From: Diploptera punctata
Taxonomy: Eukaryota > Arthropoda > Insecta > Blattodea > Blaberidae
Assembly (NCBI GenBank): GCA_030220185.1
Contig: JASPKZ010007549.1
Span: 248,001-312,000 of the forward strand
Length of the DNA: 64,000 bases
Direction of reading: 5' to 3'
In this document: positions 31,369-42,607 of the stretch, in pieces
Layout: the number at the start of each line of letters is the position of its first letter
Numbering within the stretch: position 1 is the first letter of the stretch
Notes under the pieces: model-generated
Told to the model about the DNA's origin: nothing
Seen by the model: the letters and a program-made list of their open reading frames with translations, nothing else
Database searches by the model: none
Program-made: the position numbers and the translations under genes

Positions 31369-32320
31369 ATCGGTTGATTAATGTCTTTGACATCGTCCGA
31401 TTCCTAATAGCCAATTGTCTGTCCATCCAATCTCCTGGTTGTAGATGTTTCTCCTTCATGTATAAACATATTCCCTCATTACAGGAGGTTTTAGGTCTTC
31501 TTCTGCCATGTCTTCCCTCAGGTTTCCATTCCAAAACACATCCTGATAGCCGATTCTCTTCCATTCGCTGGACATGTCCGTACCATCTTAATTGCTGAGT
31601 TTTAATATAATCTAAAATAGTGTCTTCAATCTTCACTTTCTCCCTTATAACTGTTTTCCTAATTTTCTCTCTTCTCGAAATTCTTGCTGCCCTTCGTATA
31701 AAATCCATTTCCGTTACCAAAAGATACTTATTTGTTTTTGTTGTTAATGACCAAAGTTCTGCTCCATAAGTAATGATGCTTTTAACATCATCATCATCAT
31801 CATCATCATGAACAAATTCGTTTTAGGCCATGTGGCCTGTACGGTAAACCTAGTGAAGATGGTCTTGATCTTTCCACCGATGTTTTGGTCTTCCTTGGTC
31901 CCTATGTCCATTTGGAATGCCAATTTTGAAAGTCTATTTCTTGCCATTCTTCTCAGATGATTTTTCCATTCTTGTGGGTATCTTTGTATATCTTCATTTA
32001 AACTTGTTACTCCAAGTTTTCCTCTGATAGTAGTGTTCCTTTGGTGATTCAGTCTATTAACTCCTAACAATGATCGTAAGAAGCGCATTTGGCTTACTTG
32101 AAGTTTATGAGAGTTTCTTTTATTTAAAATCCAAATTTCACTTCCATATTTTAGAGCAGCTTTTGATGTGATGTTATGTAATCTTAGTTTTGTCTCTGTC
32201 CTCATCTGTTTACCAAAATGTCTTCGTATTACCCCATTCATTTTATTATATTTTTGTAATTTTGAATCAATGTCACTCTTATACTCTGCAAATATGATGC
32301 TTTTAACAATTGTATAATAT
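31369..32320 (-). mobile_element. LINE family D2, split by element J
   Basis: 31369-31787 gives MVTEMDFIRRAARISRREKIRKTVIREKVKIEDTILDYIKTQQLRWYGHVQRM…RRRPKTSCNEGICLYMKEKHLQPGDWMDRQ. Its upstream continuation resumes at 32294 after J ('atgatgcttttaacaattg'). The uninterrupted sister copy at 61432-61862 shows the original sequence 'caattgttaaaagcatcattac'. Confidence 0.8.
31788..32293 (-). mobile_element. LINE type J, C-terminal half, inserted in D2
   Basis: 506 bp with an open minus frame: MNGVIRRHFGKQMRTETKLRLHNITSKAALKYGSEIWILNKR…LQVSQMRFLRSLLGVNRL…EWKNHLRRMARNRL…, running into a (ATG)n tail. The target duplication atgatgcttttaaca is at 31773-31787 and 32294-32308. 'LKYGSEIW' and 'WKNHLRRM' parallel ILYGCETW and GHVARM of family A. 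Confidence 0.88.
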
Positions 32321-32730
32321 ATTATTATTTATATAATATGTGATTTGTGTTTACATCCTCTATAATCCTGAAGATCATGAAGTCTTTGGTAAGGTCTCAT
32401 CTGGTGCTCCGTCTTTATTTGATTTCAGCTGAAAGCTGCAGTCTCTTAGCTAATTGCATTTTTATTTGTCGAATGCTCTCTGGCCAAATTAGTGACGCTC
32501 CAGTCTGCATTACCACCTCCAAAATAATAAATTATTTTATTGATTTAGATATATCTAGTAATATTGTAGCTGTTAAGTTGATTACACAGTTGGCAACATT
32601 AAACCTATTTAACTGTATCCAGTTACACTTACCCAAATGTGTCTAAATGGCACTGAAAGTTGGGTGCGTGCAGGAAAACAGTTTCCAGATACTTTTCAAA
32701 TTCACTAATGGGTTAAAATATCGAGGTGCA
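32321..32730. other. No recognised feature
   Basis: A 99-codon plus-strand frame (32347-32646) has no family features. Confidence 0.3.
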
Positions 32731-33410
32731 CTATACTTACTTACTTACTTACTTACTCACTGGCACTATCGAACCCGTAGGTTCATGGCCGCGCGGACGT
32801 AAGCTCTCCATACATCCCTATCCTGAGCTAATGCATTCCAATCATTCCCTGTATAATTTCCCTCAAATCATAGTTAATGTTGTTCTCGTACCTCATTCTT
32901 GGTCTACCAACTGGGCGTTTTCCCTCTGGCTTTCCTACAAGAAGCTTCCATGCAGGTCTTTCATTCCCCATACGCGCAACATGTCCTGCCCATCGCAGTC
33001 TACGAGACTTAACTGTTCTTATTACATCTGGCTTCCTATACAGACCATGTAGTTCATTGTTATGTAGTCTTCTCCATTCACCTGTCTGTTCATCTCTCTT
33101 TGGTCCAAAAATTTTCCTAAGTACTTTATTCTCAAATACTCGTAATCTCCTTTCCTCCCTTAAAGTAAGAGTCCATGTTTCGCACCTGTATAATATAACT
33201 GGTAGAATAATAGTTTTATATATTTTCAGCTTAACGTTTTTTGAAAGGGGTTGGGACATCAAGAGTCTCTGCAATGCACAATAGCACGCATTTCCAGAAT
33301 TGAGCCTATGTTTAATTCCTTTTTGCGTCTCATTCCTGTTTGTGATTATTGTTCCTAGGTATTTGAATTCAGCCACTTCCTCAAAATTTCCTTCATTTGT
33401 CATTAGCTGC
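32731..33410 (-). mobile_element. LINE family A, 5'-truncated copy
   Basis: One of the longest C-terminal copies, reading LTNEGNFEEVAEFKYLGTIITNRNETQKGIKHR…ILPVILYRCETWTLT…RRLRWAGHVARM…PVGRPRMRYENN. A 4-bp deletion near 32857 (gtataatttccc versus gtataatctacttccc) shifts the frame before the terminus. Long TAAG-type tail (32731-32757). Confidence 0.88.
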
Positions 33411-34460
33411 CCAATTCCACACTATCTCCTCTACTATTCAATTTTGTACTAGAGCATGCTATCAAATCTCTAGAGGATGTAGAAGTCCTAGAACTACCTG
33501 ATAAGAACAAAGTGTTAGTTTATGCTGATGATATACAGTGAGTGTCACTCGACTTGCGGCCGATAGCAAGAGAAGTGACTGCAAGCATTAAGTCATCAAC
33601 TCGCGGTGCTCACGCAGTGTCCACGCTGGTGGGCCGCAAGTCGAGTGAAACTCGCTGTAGTACTATTGGGCGATAGCAAGCAGATAGTAAGGAACAACAC
33701 GCACACTCTATTGAGAACACTAAGTAATTGGGACTGGAAGTAAACATCAGTAAAACTAAATATATGATCACACATAGAAATACAATATATAATGGAAATG
33801 GACAGCTAATCACAAATGAGGGAAATTTTGAAGAAGTTGCTGAATTCAAATACCTAGGAACAATAATCACAAAGAGGAATGAGATGCACAAATAAAGTAA
33901 ACATAGGCTCAATTCTGGAAATGCGTGCTATTATGTATTACAGGGACCCTTGACTTCCAAACTTCTCTAAAACGTTAAACTGAAAATATATAAAACTGTT
34001 ATTCTCCCAGTTATATTATATGGATGTGAAACATGGACTCTTACTTTAAGGGAGGAGAAAATATTACGATTATTTGAGAATAAAGTTCTTAGGAAAATGT
34101 TTGGACAAAAGGGAGATGAACAGACAGGTGAATGGAGAAGACTACATATGATTTTTATGAGAAATCTGATGTAATAAGTAGTAGTAGGACTTTTTGAGGG
34201 AAGTGACGTAATAAGAACAATAAGCCTCGAAGATTTCGATGGACAGGACATTGACCCGCATTAGATATCAAGCAGAGACATCATAACTTCTTATAGGAAA
34301 GACAGAGGGCAGCGCCATCACGTAGGGCAAGAATGAGGTGGGGGAATAACATTAATCTATGACGTCAGCAAGGTAAATTCTACAGGGGATGATTGAAAAC
34401 ATTACCTCATGATAGGGATGTATGGAGAACTTATTTCCGCGCTACCTTGAACCGAAGGGT
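33411..34460 (+). mobile_element. LINE family A copy with RT catalytic core
   Basis: The only family A copy here that reaches the RT palm. 33419-33535 reads LSPLLFNFVLEHAIKSLED…KVLVYADDI (YADD 33521-33532). It is cut by a 122-bp MITE and resumes VLLGDSKQIVRNNT, then after frameshifts LEVNISKTKYM, EEVAEFKYLGTIITKRNEMHK, LYGCETWTLTLREEK and a badly decayed 3' part to about 34460. Stops and indels throughout; inactive. Confidence 0.85.
33536..33657. mobile_element. Tc1/mariner-type MITE inside the RT
   Basis: 122 bp with 26-bp ends (cagtgagtgtcactcgac… and inverse) differing at 2 positions, flanked by TA on both sides (33534-33535, 33658-33659). Removing the element plus one TA joins …ADDI to VLLGDS in frame, which independently confirms both boundaries. 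No coding capacity; needs a Tc1/mariner transposase from elsewhere. Confidence 0.85.
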
Positions 34461-34509
34461 TGTGGGCTTAAGGAAATTAACTATTTGGCTATATATTTTG
34501 TTTTTTTTT

Positions 34510-34832
34510 ACCATTTTTTTACAATGTATGACGAGCTGACCCATAGCAACAACCCCCAACCTGGAGGACCAGATACTTTTTCTGGAGTTCACCATAGATC
34601 AGTTGCTTTCACTGCATCTAAGAGTTTGATCCACCCTTTATAGCCTCATCCGTCGTGTGCACCATACCGTAGACCTCACATGCTTCGTTGGGGTCTTCAC
34701 CGTAACCCTGGCTAGGGACCCGTACAAGGTACTATCAGTAAGGCGAGCTGAACCAAGGGTTTTTTTAACGAGGTGTTACTCGTCTCCCTCCTCCTATCTC
34801 ATCCGGACTTGGGACCGGCAATGGTGGAGTTG
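34510..34832. repeat. Interspersed repeat AA, copy 2
   Basis: Shares 'acgagctgaccca', 'caacaacccccaacctgg' and surrounding T-rich sequence with 24590-24850. Ends at the TA that borders the mariner-type element. Confidence 0.4.
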
Positions 34833-34834
34833 TA

Positions 34835-35408
34835 CGGGGTGAATCATAAATATGGCTATACGTTTGATTGCGTTGTATGATGAAAATATTACCATTACAG
34901 GAAATATGAAATTACCGTTGGAAAGGCAATTATTCAAGTTACAACAATGGAATAAAACAAAACAGTGTAGAACTTACGTCATTAGTCAAAGTGGGGTTGA
35001 ATATGCAACAGCAAATTACAATTGCTGCATGGGCAATAACGAATGCTAATGATCGTGAGACCGCAAGACGGGGCCAGACTTGAGTTTAACGTAGTATTGC
35101 AGCCGTCGACTGTGGGGAAGTGGAGAAAACGACTGCTGGAAACGGGAAGGATGCAGAAAATCAAACCTCCTGGAAGGCCTCGCATTAGAACGGATGCAGA
35201 AACAACGAAGAGAATTGTGGAGGCGTTCGACGCTAGCCCACAAAAATCAACCCGCCAAGCTGCACGTGAGCAGTGATTTGTTTTGTTTTGTTATATTGTT
35301 GTAATTTGAAGGATTCCCTTTCCAATGATAACATCATATTTCCTTTAATAATAATGTTTTCGTCACAAAATGCGATCAAACGTATAGCCATATTTCTGAA
35401 TCACTCTG
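34835..35408 (+). mobile_element. Mariner/Tc-type element, internally deleted
   Basis: Inverted ends of at least 34 bp (…aatatggctatacgtttgat and inverse) match with 4 mismatches and are flanked by TA (34833-34834, 35409-35410). The 574-bp element retains part of an N-terminal DNA-binding region but no room for the DDE/D catalytic domain. Confidence 0.75.
35043..35276 (+). pseudogene. Transposase helix-turn-helix remnant
   Basis: A 77-codon open frame contains VGKWRKRLLETGRM, KPPGRPRIRTDAETTKRIVEAF, and ASPQKSTRQAAREQ, stop. The basic GRPR linker between two helical segments is typical of the paired-type HTH of insect Tc/mariner transposases. It would bind the element's own TIRs. The catalytic domain is absent, so at most a DNA-binding peptide; the true start is unknown. 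Confidence 0.6.
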
Positions 35409-35410
35409 TA

Positions 35411-36017
35411 TGTTTTGGTTGAAGATACCTGTTTAAATAACAGAAATAATCCTGAAATAAAAAAAAAAACTATTTGGCACTCTCTGACCTCTATTGGGAA
35501 ATAAGAATAAATAAATTAATTTCGTTAAGTAATTTCCCTTCCCGACGTCGGTATGAATGGAACTAGAAAGTGAGGTAGACAGTCAGGCAGAAAATGACCA
35601 TTCGATGATTGATTGCAGATACTACCATCCCCGAGATTCGAACACCAGTATATATTAATATGATATTCAAGTGTATATCTTCTGTAGCTATAATTTTTAG
35701 GTTTTTCTAGCTATAGATCGGCAGAGTTGCCAAATGTCTTGTAGCAGCTGGATATTTGGCCACAGCGCGTGACGTAACAATGTAACTTGCAAGTTTTAAT
35801 TACTGTAGCTTTTTATTTATGTCTCGCCGCTGCGAATGGCATTTTTAACACTTGCTGATTTATGCGGGAGGAGACTTAATTACACCGCTCTCTTCCACCG
35901 CAAACTGCACCTCTGCTTCCGTCCATACGTTTTAAAGATGACGTCAAATTTTAACTACCAATCGCATTATTTTAGTAAGTTATTCCGCATAATTACAGCT
36001 GTTTATTATTAGTTTAT
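35411..36017. other. No recognised feature
   Basis: 600 bp without repeat or coding signal recognised; may be unique host sequence. Confidence 0.3.
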
Positions 36018-36455
36018 GTCCACCGCTGTGGTCTCGGAGTACTGTCGCTCCCTCGTACGCAGTGGGTACTAATTCGATCCCCTGTCGGGACTAGTTTCCC
36101 GGGTGATATTTTTTCGGGTATTTTCCTGACCTGGACCTACAGGACTTGCGCTGGTTCGAGTCACCATGGGGAAGAAATTTTCTCATGGTATTTCGGCCAG
36201 CATTGGACCGGTACACACCCAGCATCGTGAGGCATTTGGATAGCTACAATAGGTCGAGAAGACCGGCTCTAACGGCTGGAGGACCCGATGATCGTATACC
36301 TATGTGATTAACACATGTGGATGTGAGGCCAGCAGCCGGCCGGTAGGTCAAGGGCGTCCTAGAATTTTCGCGCATGGATTAAGGCAAACGTCAGGCAACT
36401 TTAAGGCCAAACTGTCTCCAAACACAATCTGGCCATCATAATCATCATTATAGTC
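36018..36455 (+). mobile_element. SINE S1 copy split by SINE S5
   Basis: Head gtccaccgctgtggtctcgg with B box 'attcgatcccc' runs to 'ttttcggg-attttcctgac' (36130). It resumes after S5 with 'aaacgtcaggcaactttaaggcc' and 'atctggccatcataatcatc' (36380-36455). Confidence 0.7.
36132..36378 (+). mobile_element. SINE S5, copy 2
   Basis: Contains a B-box-like ctggttcgagtcacc, then 'ggggaagaaattttctcatgg', 'agcatcgtgaggcatttgg', 'aacggctgg' and 'gtgaggccagcagc'. Same order as the copy at 40633-40900. Inserted in S1; the target duplication is not resolved. Confidence 0.65.
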
Positions 36456-36663
36456 GCCATGTATAGTTTGAATGTGTGTTGTCTCGAAGGTGGCCGTGAC
36501 ATTGAGCTGACCACTCATTCGGAGAGGCCCTCCATGTCCTTGTGTGGTCAAAAAAGTGTGTTTGTGATCCATAGTTAAAATCTCTCCCGACAGGTCATTT
36601 CAGTGTGAGGTCCGGGTGTAGTGTGACACGTGAAAGTACATATCAAGGTGAGAAGTTCTTCTT

Positions 36664-36742
36664 CTTCCTTTCATGTGATAGACCTAGGGGTCTGTTATCT
36701 CAATCCAACGTTTGAAGGGTCTGCCCAAGGATCTCTGGCCTA
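36664..36742 (-). mobile_element. LINE 3' end with (GAA)n tail
   Basis: Minus strand reads RSLGRPFKRWIEITDP, stop, then gaagaagaag. The GRP-KRW motif marks a B/C-type RT terminus. Confidence 0.6.
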
Positions 36743-36752
36743 GTGCTGGTAA

Positions 36753-37296
36753 CACCGGTCAACATGATATTTGTTTCATGAGTACCAATAGTTGTACTTA
36801 ATGCAGTTTTTTATCGTGTTTTCGAATATGTATTCGGAATTTCTCCATCACCCACAGTTTTTTTTATTTCAATTTCAATTAATGGATTTAAATAATTAAT
36901 TTTTAAATAAACCTTTTCGTCCATTCGTCCATTGTAAAATAAAACCAAATGAGCTAACTCAGGAGATTTCAGGTATGGAAAAGATATATCAAGGCAAATG
37001 GAATCCTAATATGCTGGCCGATTATTGTTGGACCATCAAGAGGGATGCTCCACAGGCGAAATATAGCAGAAAATCGCCATTTCTTACTTTCTACGTGAGT
37101 CCGAATGTTCGAATATTGTGTAGTTACGAATGTAGAAAATATTAAAGTGTTTGAAATTATAAATTCCTGTCTCTCGGAAACCTTGCGTGATGGAGAAAAA
37201 CCGATATCATATTTGAATTCAGGAGAAAAAATACTATCAGAATCACATATTTTTCTTTCTGAGACAAAAAAAAGTTTATTTTTATGTTCCTCAGTG
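36753..37296 (+). mobile_element. Element U3, CACTG-ended
   Basis: 544 bp from caccggtcaacatgat to …tcctcagtg, colinear with U1 without insertions. Taa lies immediately outside both ends, a possible 3-bp duplication. Coding trace near 36974-37080: MEKIYQGKW-NPNMLADYCW…KRDAPQAKYSRKS. Confidence 0.65.
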
Positions 37297-37302
37297 TAAT
37301 TT

Positions 37303-37440
37303 AAGAATTGAGGTGGTATTCTTGTTCTGCTTTTTCGTCTTACGTGAGATTTCCAGTTGTTTCTATATTTTTGTACATATTCCATGATTGATTCTGTTTG
37401 TAATTCATTTATCGTCCAGCTATGACACGAGGAATGAACG
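37303..37440 (-). mobile_element. LINE family B fragment
   Basis: Minus strand reads WTINELQTESIMEYVQKYRNNWKSHVRRKSRTRIPPQFLN, resembling IIKYRNDWKEHVDRMPEVRFPKLLLN of B at 59826-60505. No tail. Confidence 0.6.
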
Positions 37441-37599
37441 TTCCGGCAGGACAAAGTCTGCCAGCTCTCCTAGTATATATCTTCTAAAGTTGGTATGATA
37501 TTAGATCCCACAATCCGTTTTGAGACTCATAGTGGCCAACCTGAGGAAGTTGACTCTGAAAAGAAAGCCATATATGAGCCAACAATTGACTATTACAAA

Positions 37600-38227
37600 G
37601 ACTATTTAACTCATGTCACAAATGCTAGTCAATGACCAATCACGTTTCAATGAATTCTGTTTACAACCAATGACAGTCGTGTTTCATATCGCTCTTTATC
37701 GATTTCTCTTTATCAGCTCCTGCTTTTGTGATAAAGAAAGCTCCTCCTTTTTAATGTTCTGAACAGGCCAAAGCATTATTTTTCTCCAACAACTACATTG
37801 AATATAGCAAATAATGAAAAGATTCCTTGATTTTACTGAGTTGTTTACTAAAAAAATAAATGAACAACCCGTAATGTTGATTATGATATATAGTTTGATG
37901 TGTTTCATTATTTCTCCACTTGGGTGCATTCTTACAATATTGCGATCTTATTTGGCAATAAATAATATGATCAAGCAAGCAGTGAATGAACATAACCTCA
38001 CATTTCTGATTTTTTTTCAAACATCGCCGTTTACATTAAATATATAAATACTTTAAAATAACTATAGTTAAATAATGATTTGTGAGTAAACAGCTTAATT
38101 TTATTCGTTAAATAGTCCTAACAAATGCCACTCTTGATTTCCAAATTCTCTAGATAAATTCACTCCTCACTTCGTGAGTCGTGAATTTGTCGATAATTTG
38201 GAAATCACTCGTGGCATTACTTGTGAC
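37600..38227 (+). mobile_element. Repeat R3, internally deleted, intact terminal foldback
   Basis: Starts 'gactatttaactcatg', lacks part of the interior, and ends with the most complete foldback of the family: 38128-38216 pairs 'aaatgccact…gatttccaaatt…' with '…aatttggaaatcactcgtggcatt' around a 'cctcacttcgtgag' tip. Confidence 0.65.
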
Positions 38228-38475
38228 AAATACCAATTAGATAGTATAACTGTCACAGGATTGATGATCGGGGCAAGAGGTACTATACCAGGATTCCTAG
38301 CCTAATTTTGGAATTCCTTACATTTGGACAGGGTGTATCTTTTTAAAATTGCCATAGCTGCCATTAGAGGATCAATTTCAATTTTAAGAAACCATATTTA
38401 CAAAATTTCTACTTTGTAGTATGTATACTTCAATTAGGCCTACAATTTGAATTTTTTTATGTATTTACAAAATGT

Positions 38476-39142
38476 GACAGCTAATGACAAATTAGGGAAA
38501 TTTTGAGGAAGTGGCTGAATTCAAATACCTAGGAATAATAATCACAAATAGGAATGAGATGCACAAAAAAATTAAACATAGGCGCAATTCTGGAAATGCG
38601 TGCTATTATGCATTGCAGAGACTTCTGATGTCCCAACTCCTTTCAAAAAACGTTAAACTGAAAATATATAAAACTATTATTCTACCAGTTATATTATATG
38701 GGTGCGAAACATGGACTCTTACTTTGAGGGAGGATAGGGGATTACAAGTATTTGAGAATAAAGTACTTAGGAAAATTTTTAGACCAAAGAGAGATGAACA
38801 GACAAGTGAATGGAGAAGACTACATAACAATGAACTACATGGTCTTTATAGGAAGCCAGATATAATAAGAACAGTTAAGTCTCGTAGACTGCGATGGGCA
38901 GGACATGTTGCACGTATGGGGAATGAAAGACGTGCCTGGAAACTTCTTGTAGGAAAGCCAGAAGGAAAACGCCCAGTTGGTAGACCAAGAATGGGGTGGG
39001 AGAACAACATTAACTATGATTTGAGGGAAATAGATTATACAGGGAATGATTGGAAAGCATTAGCTCAGGATAGGGATGTATGGAGAGCTTATGTCCGCGC
39101 GGCCATGAACATACGGGTTCGATAGTGCCAATGGGTAAGTAA
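38476..39142 (+). mobile_element. LINE family A, best-preserved truncated insertion
   Basis: Exact boundaries come from the 15-mer gtatttacaaaatgt at 38461-38475 and 39143-39157. The element starts mid-ORF (gacagctaatgac…) and ends …gggtaagtaa. Only a short TAAG tail. High conservation and a clean duplication suggest one of the youngest family A insertions. Confidence 0.93.
38511..39125 (+). pseudogene. Family A ORF C-terminal region, open for 204 codons
   Basis: Reads AEFKYLGIIITNRNEMHKKIKHR, SQLLSKNVKLKIYKTIILPVILYGCETW, TLTLREDRGLQVFENKVLRKIF, NNELHGLYRKPDIIRTVKSRRLRWAGHVARM, RAWKLLVGKPEGKRPVGRPRMGWENN, DRDVWRAYVRAAMNIRVR, stop. This is the region after the RT palm in endonuclease-type non-LTR elements, presumed to help RNA or target binding. 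The frame has no natural start; it is a truncated piece of a longer polyprotein. Confidence 0.8.
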
Positions 39143-39237
39143 GTATTTACAAAATGTATTTCATAAATTCAAAAATTAATTGTCTGTATCACTTTGTCCT
39201 TGAGGCAATCCTCTAATGAGGAAAGTTGTATATAATA

Positions 39238-39243
39238 AATAAA

Positions 39244-39273
<30 letters not shown>
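39238..39273. repeat. (TA)n microsatellite
   Basis: AAATAAATA followed by TA dinucleotides. Confidence 0.9.
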
Positions 39274-39274
<1 letters not shown>

Positions 39275-39329
39275 TATTTATGAAGGTGGCATGTTGGTAT
39301 AGAATCTCCAACAATTTTGCTAAGCATTT

Positions 39330-39535
39330 GATTGTCAAATACTCGTAATATTTTCTGCTCTCTTGAAGTAAGAGTGCTTCTTTCGCATCCATATAGCTAG
39401 AAGAAGAATATTTTATGTTATTTCAGTTTTTTAGAGAAGTTGGGATGGCAAGAATCCTTGTAATGCGTAATAACATGCATTTCCAGAATTCAAGCCGTGT
39501 TTAATTCCTCTCTGCATCTCATTCCTGCATCGCAG
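39330..39535 (-). mobile_element. LINE family A degenerate internal fragment
   Basis: Inverse of the VFENKVL to KHRLNSG region, highly diverged ('caaatactcgtaat', 'gtaagagtgcttctttcgcatccatata', 'ccagaattcaagccgtgtttaattcc'). Confidence 0.65.
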
Positions 39536-39844
39536 TTGTGTTGTGTATAGAATTTAGTCCCGTGTTTTCGAGTCCACCTGTACATAGCCATGAAGTTGAA
39601 TGTAATATAAATACTGTAGTAAAAATAGAAAGAGGTCTGAGTTATTTTTCAAAATGAAATAGCAGAGTGGTGAAGCGGGCGTCGAGAATTCAATATGTGC
39701 CCCAGAATGTGGGTCATATGCCCCATCACTCATATAAACCGAGACAGGTCATGTTTCATCATAAACAATAATGCACTCACAAACTTACGCATTCATCCTG
39801 TTTTGTCAATATTGGCTTTTCACTTCAAATATAGTCTGGAAGTT
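39536..39844. other. No recognised feature
   Basis: No repeat or coding signal recognised. Confidence 0.3.
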
Positions 39845-40465
39845 ATATAAGAGTGCAGATTTTAAGCAGCAATAAATCCCGTGCGGTAAATGTAACTAAA
39901 TTATTGATTAACACAAAGAATTTGGAATTGGAAGTAAATATCAATAAAACTAAATATATGGCCACACGTAGAAATACATTATATAATGGAAATGGACAGC
40001 TAATGACAAATGAGGGAAATTTTGATGAAGTGGCTGAATTCAAATACCTAGGAAGAATAATCACAAATAGGAATGAGATGCACAAAGAAATTAAACATAG
40101 GCTCAATTCTGGAAATGCGTGCTATTATGCATTGCAGAGACGCTTGACGTCCCAACTCCTTTCAAAAAAACGTTAAACTGAAAACATATACAATTATTAT
40201 TCTACCAGTTATATTATATGGATGCGAAACATGGACTCTTACTTTAAGGGAAAAAAAGGAGGTTACCGAGTATTTCAGAATAAAGAGGAAAATTTTTGGA
40301 CCAAAGAGAGATGAACAGACAGGTGAATGTAGAAGACTACACAACAGTGTACTACATGGTATTTACAGATATAATAATTAGAGTTAAGTCCCGTAGACTG
40401 TGATGGGCAGGACATGTGGCACGAATGGGGAATAAAAGAGGGGCATGAAAACTTCATATAAAAAA
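39845..40465 (+). mobile_element. LINE family A copy reaching upstream of the C-terminus
   Basis: Starts further 5' than most (NLELEVNINKTKYMATRRNTLYNGNGQLMTNEGNFDEVAEFKYLGRIITNRNEM…). The frame is open for about 107 codons to 40176, then broken by an extra A in the run before 'cgttaaactg'. The rest decays to about 40465. Confidence 0.8.
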
Positions 40466-41275
40466 CTAGATTCTGAAGGATGCGTGCTATTATGCATAAC
40501 AGGTCTCGTTGTCCCAAATTATTTCAAAGAGCGTTAAACTGAAAATGTCATGCTCCCAGTTATATTATATGGATGTGAAACATGGATTCTTACTTTAAGG
40601 GAGGAGCAACTATTACGAGTATTTAAGAATAACCTTGGCACAGAGCTATGAGACTCGATTCTTCATGGGGGAAGAAATTTTCTCATGGAATTTCGACCAG
40701 TATGGGGCCGGTGTCCATCAAGCATCGTGAGGCATTTGGGTAGCTCCAGGTTGAGAAAACCAGCTATAACGGCTGGGGTCCCGACATGCTGACTACGTGT
40801 CACCCTTATACTGGCTGATACTCATCTGTGATTAACTCATGTGGACGTGAGGCCAGCAGCAGGCCTTCTAGGACTGTCGCGCTTGGAGTTTTTTTATTAT
40901 AGAATAAACTACTTAGGGAAATTTTGGACCAAACAGAGATGAACAGACAAGGCGAATAGATAAAATAACAACTAACTTCATGATATTTATAAGAAACCAG
41001 ATATAATAAGAACGGGTTAGTCTCGTAGAGTGCGATGGGCAGGACATACTGCATGAATGGGTATTGAAGTAGTGACATGAAAACTCCCTGTAGGAAAACC
41101 AGAGGGTAAACTCCCAGTAGGTGGCCAGAAAAAAGATGGAAGAATAACATTAACCATGAATTGAGACGATTACATTATACAGGAAGTCACGAAAAACATT
41201 AGCTGAGCATGGGGATGTATGGAGAGCTTGTGTCTGTGCTGCCATGAATGTCTTGTTCGGTCTCAGTAAATTACT
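40466..41275 (+). mobile_element. LINE family A degenerate copy split by SINE S5
   Basis: The left part (40466-40632) covers 'gcgtgctattatgcat' to 'cgagtatttaagaataa'. The right part resumes at 40901 'agaataaactacttaggg' and decays through GRP-like sequence to about 41275. Repeats the region just covered by the copy to its left. Confidence 0.7.
40633..40900 (+). mobile_element. SINE S5, copy 1, inserted in a family A copy
   Basis: 268 bp flanked by agaataa (40626-40632 and 40901-40907). Landmarks 'ggggaagaaattttctcatgg', 'agcatcgtgaggcatttgg', 'gtgaggccagcagc' are shared with 36132-36378. The B box is decayed (gagactcgattctt). Ends in gtttttttattat. Confidence 0.75.
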
Positions 41276-42145
41276 TTGATATGTTTAGTCATGCTGCTGA
41301 TAATAGATAGTTAGAAAACATGCATTGTATAGTGACATGTGACTAACAGTGGTTTGTGTTTTGTTTCAGGTAAGTGTGAACAGTGCTGTCCGGTGGAGTG
41401 AGTAGCCCAACTTCTCATATCAGTAATGCATGGCTCTTACAGTGCCTGGAACCTGTCTATTGATCTCAGAGTCCCCTATTGTATCTTCACAAAGATACAG
41501 TCTGTTCCAGAACTTTGATCCTGTCTAATCTGAAATGAACCCGGGATCTCGTGAGAAACTGCAACCACAAGAACACGAGGCTGCTCCCAACCCTGGATAA
41601 ATTTGAAGCTGTTGGTACTGTTATATTTCCGTAATGCAGAAAGCCATGCTCGGCGTAAAGAAATGACGCATGCGCTATGGGAATTCACCGAGTGCTTTTA
41701 GCTGAAGGGACATTTGATGTGGGAGGAGGTAATTTCGCCCTCTTAATGGTTATCGGTTTCCCAACACTACTAACAGTCGAACGAGCATCTTCTAAGAAAC
41801 AATAAAATGTGTTTTCTTTTGTTTTTGAAGTAGCTACTTCGTGCCTAGAATTACTTTGCTTTATTTATTGTTGCAAAGTTTGCACAACCTGATCCTAGTT
41901 ACATTTCATTGCGTTTTAAATTTCTCTAACTTTGGCAACATTTTAAGTAATCCCCTTCAAATGTTAACCAAGTTTTCTAGAACTTAGGTTACTTGCTCAA
42001 TGTTTGTTTTTATGGAGTGAATGGTGCAGGAAAAAACGGGATGTTGTTCGTCTAACATCAAAACTGATTTCTTGGGTGGAGATGGCATTAGATTCTTTAT
42101 GGAAAGGACTATGTTTCATGGAAGTGTCATCATCAAGTCTGATAA
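41276..42145. other. No recognised feature
   Basis: 870 bp without confident repeat or coding relation. A B-box-like 'cccgggttcatttc' occurs inverted near 41530. May include unique host DNA. Confidence 0.3.
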
Positions 42146-42607
42146 CACTGAGCAACAAAAAAGAAACTTTTTTTCTCAGAAAGAAAAATATGTGATTCTG
42201 ATAGTATTTTTTCTCCTGAATTCAAATATGATATCGGGTTTTCTCCATAACGCAAGGTTTCCAAGAGACAGGAATTTATAATTTCAAACACTTTAATATT
42301 TTCTATATTCGTAACTACACAATATTCGAACATTCGGACTCACCTAGAAAGTAAGAAATGACGATTTTGTGCTTTATTTCGCCTGTGGAGCATCCCTCTT
42401 GATGGTTCAACAATAATCGGCCAGCATATTAGGATTCCATTTGCCTTGATATCTCTTTTCCATAGCTGGAACCATTTGAGTTAGCTCATTTGGTTTTATT
42501 TTACAATGGACAAATGGACGAAAAAAGTTTATTAAAAAATAATTATTTAAATACTTTAATTAAATTGAAATAAAAAAACTGTGATCAAGAAATAATGACA
42601 GCATCAG

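Noticed and set aside
32877..33284. Open frames such as …LLHSPVCSSLFGPKIFL…VHVSHPYNITGRIIVLYIF in many places
   Set aside because: They recur only where family A lies on the other strand and are its antisense; no independent function.
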